A DNA stretch of 13,687 bases, from NCBI GenBank assembly GCA_964589725.1, contig CAZPUJ010000744.1:1-13687 (forward strand), in the 5' to 3' direction. Below, in pieces: positions 9,701 through 13,687 of this stretch (positions are counted from its first letter, which is position 1; every line of letters begins with the position of its first letter). Below the pieces are notes generated by a model, which was given only the letters and a program-made list of their open reading frames with translations, made no database searches and was not told where the DNA came from. This DNA comes from CAYSHJ01 sp964589725 (GTDB lineage Bacteria; Planctomycetota; Planctomycetia; Planctomycetales; Planctomycetaceae). Both the position numbers and the translations under genes were made by a program.

Positions 9701-12700
9701 AGCGATTCCGTTCGCAGCAGGCTCTTCGACAAAGCAATCGCTTCGGGCGGCCAGGTTTCCGGCTGCTTCACCGGCGCGGCCTTGCCCGGCGCGGCAGCGA
9801 GTGCTGGGAACAGCGTGTTGACCCAACTCGTGTAATCCGGCTGCTGGGAGTAGTGGCGACCGCCAAAGCCACCGCCGCCAAAGCCACCGCCGCCAAAGTC
9901 ACGCCTGGAAAGCTCGCTGCGACTTCGGTAGAGCATCGGCATGGAGAACCCGAACACTTCCGATTTCTCGGCGACGTCCAAGCTCAGCGGCTCCCCAGCC
10001 ATTGCCCCGCGCGATTTTGCCATCATCGGAGCGACAGCGGCCGACTCGAACAATTCACCTCGCTCGAAGTCTTGCTCCAAACCCTCCGAATCGAAAGAGA
10101 GTCCTTTCAGACTCTTGCGCTCTTTTTGGTCGTCTCGCAGGCCGAGGCTCAGAGCTTCGACATTGTCGTTGACCGAGAAGTTGAAGACCGAGAGCTTGGC
10201 GTTGTCCTGCGCAATCTCTCCGAGGGACTCGTTACGCATCAGAGAGTTTTCACGGGAATCCAGCACTCCGTAATCGTCGATGCCCCACGGTTGGTTGAAC
10301 CCGCCGCCGAGGTCACCGGCCCGACCGTTCTCGAAATACCAATCGTAGCCGGACCCAGCGCCGCCCATCGGCATGTTCGACGAGACTGGCCCCTTGAGGT
10401 CATGCCCCGCGAAGCCGGCTTTCCTCCGGTTATAGATCTGCGCTTGCTGCTGGAACGCCTGCGGATTGCGACCGAGTCCCGCGAGGCTCCGCTGCACGTC
10501 ACGTCGCAGGCCGAGCCGCCAATCGCCGGCGCGTTTCATCTGCTGTTGCAGCAGTTCGTAGTTCGCGTTGTCGCGGCCTTCGGCGAAGAAGCGCTCGCCG
10601 TCACGCATCTCGTAGCGCCGCTGCACGCCGAAGCGTTCGCGGTCGGCGTCGGTCTCCAGCACCAGCAACGACGTGAACGGCGTGATGATGTGAAACTCTT
10701 CGGACAAACGGATGATCTCGTCCCGAATCGCCTGGCTCTGCCCCTGAGCCAGCAACTGGTCGAGATGCGCTCGCGCCCACAATCGCGGAATGAACGAGTT
10801 GCCGTCCTCGGCATCTTTCAAGCTGACTCGTGCCGCGTACCGAACCTTTTCGCTGCCGCGCATCCCGGTGACGATGATCTCGCCCTGCTGGTTCTTGCCG
10901 TCGGGCAGATACCGGCCGACCAGAATCTGCTGCGTCCCGGCGGCGACGTTCGGCAACCGATCGGGATACACGGCCGCGACGCGCAGTCCACGGAACTCGA
11001 CCTTCAAATCGCGCAGCCCTGGTTGAGCGAGTTCGTTGAGCAATTCGGTCGCGACGATCTGCGGAGTTTGTTCGCCACCAATGTTTCGCACCGAACCGCC
11101 TCCAACCGACGCGATCCCCTTGAGCACGACCGACTCAAACGAGTTGCCGACGCCGATCGCGTGAACATAGCCGAACTCGCCAGAGTTCGGGGCGTTGGTT
11201 TGGGGATTGCCCGAAGTCTGGCGACTTCGGCTACGAAGAATCGCCAACCGTTTCACGAACGCGGCGGGGTCGGTGTCTCCGGAGGAAACGATGCCGTCGC
11301 CGATGTAGATGACGTGCGCGTCGGTCGGCGCTTTCTTGAACGTGTTGTCAAACGCTCGATCCAGATTCGTCCAGCCGAGCGACAGCCGTTCGTCGAGAAA
11401 CGCGTGCGCCTTCGCGATGTTCTCGGCGTTCGCAGCCACCGGTTCGGCAAAAGCCCAGACGGTGCCAACATCTGTAGCGGCCAATAGAAAGCGATCCGCT
11501 TCACCCAGTGACGACAACACCGTCGCGACAAACTCGGACTGCTGCTTCCGCTTCTCGGAATCTATCGACGCCGAAGTGTCGCAGAGCAGCACGAGGTTGA
11601 GAGGCTTGCCATCGGGCAGCGCCTCGCGTTGCCAATTCCCTTCCGGCGCGGGCGGTGAGAGTTGCACGAGCAAGTAACCGTCATCGCCTCGCCGATGCGG
11701 CACGACGACGACGTCCGATTGTCGGCCATCGATCTCACACACGACCTCGAAGTCGCGCGTCGGCGTGTATTCCTGCGCGGCGAAATCGATCTGCGCCGAA
11801 TGGTAGGATGGCCGCCCTCGGCCGTCCTGCTGTCGAGCGTCCTCCTCGCCGGGGACGGCCGAGGGCGGCCATCCTACAACACGCGCCGAATGCGTCGGAC
11901 ACGTCACGCTCTTCAGCGGCAGCGCCGAGTTCACCGTCACCGTTAGCGACAGTTCGCGCAACGGCTTCGTGCGGAGCATCTCACTGCGCAGGCCATACGA
12001 GTACCGATAGCGGTTCGCTCGCAATGGCAGCACCTGCGTATAGACGATCTTAATTCGCTTCTCGGAATGCGGCTCGATCGGGAACACGCGAGCTTTGAAA
12101 ACATTACCGCCGCTCCATTCGAGCAGTCCCGGATCGCGTTTCTCGCGCAAGATCGTTTCGTAGATTTCGCGAGCACGCTGCTTCTCGACGACATCCGCTT
12201 CCACGAGATCGTTGCCGATCCACATGCCGAACCCGCTGATCGAAGCGTCCTGCGGCAGCGGGAAATGAAACACTCCTTCGAGCCGGCTGATCGTGTGATT
12301 GACGAACGATTCTTCGATGGTCGTCCGCGCGATCTGGTCCCGAATCTCGACGCTGACTTTGTGATAGCCCACCGTCAGCGGTTCGTTGCGACCTTCCGGC
12401 AGGTTGACGATCAGCGAACCGAGCGACTCGTTATTCGAGGTTCCCTCGAAGCCGGCCAACCACAACGGCGTTTTCTCAACATCGACCAGGTTTTCGTCGC
12501 GATCGACTCGGACGAGTTTCGTTTTGTTCGGCTTGAAGAGTCGGCTGCCGTCGCGCGGAGCGAGCAATACGTAGCCGTCTCGCTCCGCGAGACGATTGCC
12601 GAGCGCGGAGTTCGCGCCTGCTGGTCCATCAGTGCCGTTCTTGGATTTCGCGTCGTTGGCCGTTCGACTTTCCTGTCGCGGAGCGACAGGGCTACGTACC

Positions 12701-13641
12701 TGCACTTGCCCACTGTGCAGCCGAGCTTTTGTCGGTGACATGCACTCGATCAGTGTTCCCGGCCCCAGCGTGAGTTCGACCTCGGACGACAGCGTCACCT
12801 TGATGGCGTTCGCGCCGCGCAGCTCCGTGCGCAGCCAATCGCCCGGTTTGAGCAACATCTCGCGACAGACCGGCGTCCAGCGTTTCGCGAGCATCGGCCG
12901 CAGGACGACGATGCCTTGCGCATCGCTCACCTTGCCGATGCGGCCGTCCTCGGTCAGCGACTTCGCGACGACGAACTTGTCGTCGGCGACTGGCACATTC
13001 ATCGCGATCAGTCGCAGGTCAGCCAACGGAGGTGTCACGTCACCCGCAGCGATGTCAGCGCGATGCCACAGCCACTCCTTGATATCGTAAGCACCATTCC
13101 ACACTGTCATCCGCGTCAAACGTCTCGTGGCGACATCGGCAAACGCCTCAAACGTGACTTCGCCCAGCCGGGCCGGAACGGTCACCAGATAGACGAACTC
13201 ATCCCCGTGCTCGGCCGACAACCGTGTCACCGGTTGTGCCTTCAGCAACGCAGTCGAGTCGCTCACGTCCACGCCCAGAAGTCCGATCAAGTCGATCTGT
13301 TTGTCGGGACTCAGGAACCACGGCGAGTCCGTTTCGCTGACCGTGTTGGCCTCTTCGTCGATCCGCCACAGGCGTGAGCCGGCAGCGATCTCATACCGCT
13401 GCGGCGACTCTTCTTTGCGAACCAGTCCCGGCGCGCGGACCCAAATCTCGGCAGTGTCTCGCAGGTTCTTCACGAGCCGAAATTGCAACGTCTCCGCACC
13501 ACGCAGTTCTGCCAGCACTTCCGAAAACGGCACGGCTCCACGGACCGGCGTAGGTGCCGACGTCATCAGCCACGCAACGAGGATCAACGACAAAGTCGAA
13601 GCCGTCAAACCGGCCAGTCCACGCAGGGCGAGGGTGAGCAT
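3778..13641 (-). CDS. Giant exported VIT-vWA-TPR protein, 3287 residues
   Basis: One open frame starts at ATG 13639-13641, with GGAG seven bases upstream, and stops at TAG 3778-3780. In order: a hydrophobic N-terminal segment (about 8-30, signal peptide or anchor); a LolA-like beta domain (about 37-230); a FecR-like segment (about 265-315, PGDWLRTELRG... LTLGPGTLIE); a VIT domain (about 418-550); and a vWA domain (about 680-830) with complete MIDAS residues D688-T-S-A-S692, T758 and D782. The helical segment that usually follows vWA in this class comes next (EEFHIITPFTSLLVLE, near 981-996), then a low-complexity Gly/Ser/Met linker with a GGGFG tandem (1040-1265). A second beta-rich, possibly LolA-like domain (about 1300-1510) leads into TPR-like helical repeats to the end, clearest at about 3103-3135 and 3202-3236. 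It probably acts outside the cytoplasm as a metal-dependent adhesion or scaffold protein; its specific role is unknown. Six palindromic elements are translated within it. A short variant of the VIT-vWA order is widespread; the long TPR extension is the unusual part. Confidence 0.92.
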   Translation of the reverse strand: MLTLALRGLAGLTASTLSLILVAWLMTSAPTPVRGAVPFSEVLAELRGAETLQFRLVKNLRDTAEIWVRAPGLVRKEESPQRYEIAAGSRLWRIDEEANTVSETDSPWFLSPDKQIDLIGLLGVDVSDSTALLKAQPVTRLSAEHGDEFVYLVTVPARLGEVTFEAFADVATRRLTRMTVWNGAYDIKEWLWHRADIAAGDVTPPLADLRLIAMNVPVADDKFVVAKSLTEDGRIGKVSDAQGIVVLRPMLAKRWTPVCREMLLKPGDWLRTELRGANAIKVTLSSEVELTLGPGTLIECMSPTKARLHSGQVQVRSPVAPRQESRTANDAKSKNGTDGPAGANSALGNRLAERDGYVLLAPRDGSRLFKPNKTKLVRVDRDENLVDVEKTPLWLAGFEGTSNNESLGSLIVNLPEGRNEPLTVGYHKVSVEIRDQIARTTIEESFVNHTISRLEGVFHFPLPQDASISGFGMWIGNDLVEADVVEKQRAREIYETILREKRDPGLLEWSGGNVFKARVFPIEPHSEKRIKIVYTQVLPLRANRYRYSYGLRSEMLRTKPLRELSLTVTVNSALPLKSVTCPTHSARVVGWPPSAVPGEEDARQQDGRGRPSYHSAQIDFAAQEYTPTRDFEVVCEIDGRQSDVVVVPHRRGDDGYLLVQLSPPAPEGNWQREALPDGKPLNLVLLCDTSASIDSEKRKQQSEFVATVLSSLGEADRFLLAATDVGTVWAFAEPVAANAENIAKAHAFLDERLSLGWTNLDRAFDNTFKKAPTDAHVIYIGDGIVSSGDTDPAAFVKRLAILRSRSRQTSGNPQTNAPNSGEFGYVHAIGVGNSFESVVLKGIASVGGGSVRNIGGEQTPQIVATELLNELAQPGLRDLKVEFRGLRVAAVYPDRLPNVAAGTQQILVGRYLPDGKNQQGEIIVTGMRGSEKVRYAARVSLKDAEDGNSFIPRLWARAHLDQLLAQGQSQAIRDEIIRLSEEFHIITPFTSLLVLETDADRERFGVQRRYEMRDGERFFAEGRDNANYELLQQQMKRAGDWRLGLRRDVQRSLAGLGRNPQAFQQQAQIYNRRKAGFAGHDLKGPVSSNMPMGGAGSGYDWYFENGRAGDLGGGFNQPWGIDDYGVLDSRENSLMRNESLGEIAQDNAKLSVFNFSVNDNVEALSLGLRDDQKERKSLKGLSFDSEGLEQDFERGELFESAAVAPMMAKSRGAMAGEPLSLDVAEKSEVFGFSMPMLYRSRSELSRRDFGGGGFGGGGFGGRHYSQQPDYTSWVNTLFPALAAAPGKAAPVKQPETWPPEAIALSKSLLRTESLLKLDRGIELRRVSDGFDVRWKRRASRNSDLVLYSPSGWLTRPLDLNDQTVIQFCDAKERGVYSLAFLLGQVRASVDQELKSPPLGLADFSLSPLHETYHAFTARVEPAGENLSKLILTVKNSTHVEHYTIDTAMHVLVKHDWFDDGKSGGAISYADFIEVAGTWWAKKSTTTDAKGRTTSETTFDIQAHGKDQFSQRIATELAAKPTVQFLRLPFVKLKVARQKVADGSANFDDRLAMILHNATLQQWDEMWKQVEAVEKLSLADKPGVRWLRTILLATIRRNEEARQRLLTEAEQLTAKPHQDEVFLTEFVFGQAYSLMGWTEFMEFVDILKPVYERQPAELDVLPQWQERLAQCYDALSRHEDTLTLRRSMVEKSPWHLHWQTDFANRLARAGQVDAAFAWLQKELDRPIEREIHEDETLRTAVCELYRSQGRWADLLKFTAAWIARKPESSSYNSAYAQHLSALVFNDQLDAANTLAEQWFRDARIDGPLAPDQRARLETAIQFANGSAYHLSYQRVDGRWFEQLAETIRFFLRHKHHSDIGTRGIGNHYFLQSDVADRLRGEFLSLLQTDLANLTPAQINSLLGWTLSGRIELKEPLGGRKQLDASEIPTDIWKKIAAELKPRWVASQDKDEKHLLGESLRTIYSSRFADTELLPFLRERLAVAHPDFKSTYVSSLFETLLTVKWSDEIEQEAFARLHELSDAAEPVDRLAVQIPALHRLVDAMLANRQALAESQLGDQGEQNKLTRKELAAKKAALRKAARAGVAARLVEQVFNLFPDGQVENLAHGLGDWLRIEQLWLDVQLDQNLAQVEESCWQILGEVPPKTDGEANDDEIVTGPVARQRFLDSLLKQRVFTSVMNLAARRNAAPATIRRVLKFIDAGIAQSSPVAPRQESRILNVADSKKNVEESADANSAVGNRLAERDGYFWRITKFQMLIALDRPDDLDRELREWIRSDVSTAPWRQMLARLVAERGKLDEAIQLFEACEKDKLLSAADYRMLADWYLVSNRREAYERSRIEAFKQMPEGDLSNLLYQVTNRWTRHDAKLPSELDENTLFVVQALFEKSAQPENYLWQHSNLYGACRDFRLLRMLPDAVLGRSPQQVYQFVQTLQSAALGELRNEAAADEILARIKQLRASGVASAPRLAPLNVNDRGADAAPLAKANALTTTDLRALDLLEAVVERKSSEVLNQAGPHVDACVAALQRAFQREWSAGEPRMMSTFLYQLGGLPNEKLKAEQLRELRELQRLAPLNSRDHLAITTDLCNLMFWSYSQPHLALIEMEIVVTHYTQANNGTWPHLDNELLGRYVAMLEGSSHHDVGENVLRRYLANPENDEQRKWLNDRLMSLYNHALEHDGAVSLGKGRAKLFGSIVALTRKDLAAALDENVRYNLVARLVTTFDIARRHQLPATAEAVRKFAFEELPLLLKRQQAQYSNTVTTPMHLIGEVLGPKFALQYVVERMEQYPQRLEFSWNNSWNTFGNELARRRHESAQAKLDIQELEPRVLKLAIAELQRELCTGEGRNHALYHKHQSYFWMEKGADFAKAAEEVLAERRTSGRRAVAVANYLWSGLDRAARAIEILLLAHKNGLLDEAAQVQLVNWLHLQNRWVESIPLLEPLIRDRRDNIHYRTLLMVAYYHSQRPEQLAELVQQTDGQFHAGGRWTEGNVTQFARGCLSCNLNERAAGYFTEAIALHQRSNPGSGLGDGTLSDLYQHLALAQSALGSTKEAVDAASSAVVCWGPRDDHRSSAIGNLNQVLANSKDLDTYVGHLDAEAAKTGQDSPILRKAVGQTYQSRNEYAKAIAHFQLASELQPNDKETHQSLIACYDATQNGPDATKQLLKLIDLNRHELALYQQLADRLKDNETEAERAATSIIESSPNEAESHVAMAELRQKQNRWDEAIPHWQQVAELRRLEPTGLLKLTEAQLHQKSWDAARMSIDKLQKTEWPSRFTDVTNQTRQLQEQLPK
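6199..6277. repeat. In-frame 79-bp palindromic element (GTCAGCCCCCC type)
   Basis: The arms 6199-6227 and 6249-6277 are 29-bp inverted repeats with one mismatch (C/T). A 21-bp spacer separates them. On the minus strand it encodes about residues 2456-2481 of the giant protein (ASGVASAPRLAPL...DRGADAAPLA), between two TPR-region helices. The outer 19 bases recur at the right edge of the window (13669-13687), so this is a dispersed family rather than a chance palindrome. Confidence 0.93.
6907..7031. repeat. In-frame 125-bp paired-hairpin element, copy 2
   Basis: The element is bounded by GTAGCC and GGCTAC. Two hairpins flank a variable spacer: CGTCTCGC-TCC-GCGAGACG (6912-6930) and CCTGTCGC-GGA-GCGACAGG (7008-7026). 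It matches 12571-12695 at 101 of 125 positions, with the differences concentrated in the spacer. On the minus strand it encodes about residues 2204-2245 of the giant protein, starting SPVAPRQESR and ending GNRLAERDGY. The flanking triplets AAA and TTT extend the inverted ends by three bases. Confidence 0.93.
7333..7374. repeat. In-frame 42-bp palindrome (CAGGTTGAAAACCTG type)
   Basis: A perfect 16-bp inverted repeat (7333-7348 and 7359-7374) has a 10-bp spacer. It occupies exactly codons 2090-2103 of the giant gene, encoding QVFNLFPDGQVENL. It follows a Lys/Arg/Ala-rich helix in the TPR region. Length and phase are a whole number of codons. Confidence 0.85.
9862..9898. repeat. 15-bp tandem repeat coding for GGGFG
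   Basis: The unit GCCAAAGCCACCGCC is repeated about 2.5 times without a mismatch (9862-9876, 9877-9891, 9892-9898). On the minus strand it gives the run FGGGGFGGGGFGG, about residues 1249-1261 of the giant protein, in the flexible linker between the vWA-associated region and the second beta domain. Such exact tandem units can change copy number by slippage without breaking the frame. Confidence 0.85.
11168..11233. repeat. In-frame 66-bp double-hairpin element inside the vWA domain
   Basis: Two hairpins, CCGAACTC-GCCA-GAGTTCGG (11171-11190) and CCGAAGTC-TGGC-GACTTCGG (11211-11230), sit inside a larger inverted repeat whose 23-bp arms (11168-11190, 11211-11233) differ at two positions. Those two differences are the two partners of one base pair in the left hairpin (C-G in place of G-C), so the stem is kept. 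It encodes residues 803-825 of the giant protein (SRSRQTSGNPQTNAPNSGEFG), between vWA helix AFVKRLAIL and strand YVHAIGVGN. Confidence 0.9.
11803..11877. repeat. In-frame 75-bp palindromic element between VIT and vWA
   Basis: Perfect 25-bp inverted arms (11803-11827 and 11853-11877) flank a 25-bp spacer, with GTAGGATGG and CCATCCTAC at the ends. It occupies exactly codons 589-613 of the giant gene, encoding VGWPPSAVPGEEDARQQDG followed by RGRPSY, in the stretch that joins the VIT and vWA domains. Perfect arms suggest recent arrival or ongoing homogenisation. Confidence 0.93.
12571..12695. repeat. In-frame 125-bp paired-hairpin element, copy 1
   Basis: Same termini (GTAGCC/GGCTAC), same two hairpins (CGTCTCGCTCCGCGAGACG at 12576-12594, CCTGTCGCGGAGCGACAGG at 12672-12690), same length and same codon phase as 6907-7031. 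It encodes about residues 316-357 of the giant protein, right after the FecR-like segment. The two 41-residue peptides (SPVAPRQESR through RDGY) match at 29 positions, with the ends identical. The flanking triplets TAC and GTA extend the inverted ends. Confidence 0.93.
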
Positions 13642-13648
13642 CGGAGAA

Positions 13649-13652
13649 CTCC
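13649..13652 (-). promoter_or_regulatory. Ribosome binding site of the giant gene
   Basis: The minus strand reads GGAG, seven bases ahead of ATG 13639-13641, a standard Shine-Dalgarno spacing. It supports this start over downstream ATG codons. The site sits in CGGAGTTCTCCG (13642-13653), which is self-complementary and might partly occlude it. Confidence 0.7.
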
Positions 13653-13668
13653 GTTGTGCGGATGACGT

Positions 13669-13687
13669 GGCGAGCGGGGTGGCGTCA
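13669..13687. repeat. Edge-truncated copy of the 79-bp palindromic family
   Basis: These 19 bases (GGCGAGCGGGGTGGCGTCA) are identical to the reverse complement of 6259-6277 and differ at one base from 6199-6217. They begin 28 bases upstream of the giant gene's start codon and run off the window. They are probably one arm of a further copy located between this gene and the next one. Confidence 0.8.

Noticed and set aside
9403..11487. 694-codon plus-strand open frame
   Set aside because: Antisense shadow of the vWA and linker region of the minus-strand gene; no recognisable protein features.
13218..13237. 7-bp stem ACAACCG/CGGTTGT inside the giant gene
   Set aside because: Too short, with no second copy in the window; expected by chance in about 10 kb of GC-rich sequence.

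Overview
The window looks like a piece of a GC-rich planctomycete chromosome (Planctomycetota). This rests on a sulfatase gene, a very large exported VIT/vWA/TPR protein, a DUF4062-NACHT-WD40 gene remnant and many GC-rich palindromic repeats. The organism assignment is inference; no rRNA or other marker gene is present.

Layout. Positions 1-198 (+) are the last 65 codons of a sulfatase. Positions 350-3136 (+) are a decayed gene for a DUF4062-NACHT-WD40 protein. It still reads clearly from its N-terminal DUF4062 motif through a Walker A site, a winged-helix-like segment and two WD40 repeats. It is broken by an in-frame TGA, an extra G in a six-G run, loss of most of the NACHT core with a frame change, and an in-frame TAG. 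Positions 3137-3777 form the 3'-to-3' gap between convergent genes and hold two palindromic repeats but no convincing gene. Positions 3778-13641 (-) are one uninterrupted 3287-residue reading frame. It encodes a membrane/signal segment, a LolA-like domain, a FecR-like segment, a VIT domain, a vWA domain with an intact MIDAS, a low-complexity Gly-rich linker, a second beta-rich domain and about 1750 residues of TPR-like helices. The last 46 bases are its 5' flank, with a good ribosome binding site.

The most notable signal is not a gene. At least six palindromic elements of four or five sequence types lie inside the giant gene, and a seventh lies inside the NACHT remnant. Every one is translated without a stop or frame change. 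Two of them (12571-12695 and 6907-7031) are 125-bp copies of the same paired-hairpin element, in the same orientation and codon phase, and add a related 41-residue peptide at two distant places in one protein. Other members or relatives lie in the intergenic region and just upstream of the giant gene. The layout resembles REPINs (paired inverted REP hairpins) in structure and Rickettsia palindromic elements in being translated. Nothing in the window encodes a transposase that could move them.

The three protein genes show no obvious shared pathway. The sulfatase and the NACHT remnant are co-directional but separated by about 150 bases, and the giant gene faces them and was probably transcribed with genes beyond the right edge.
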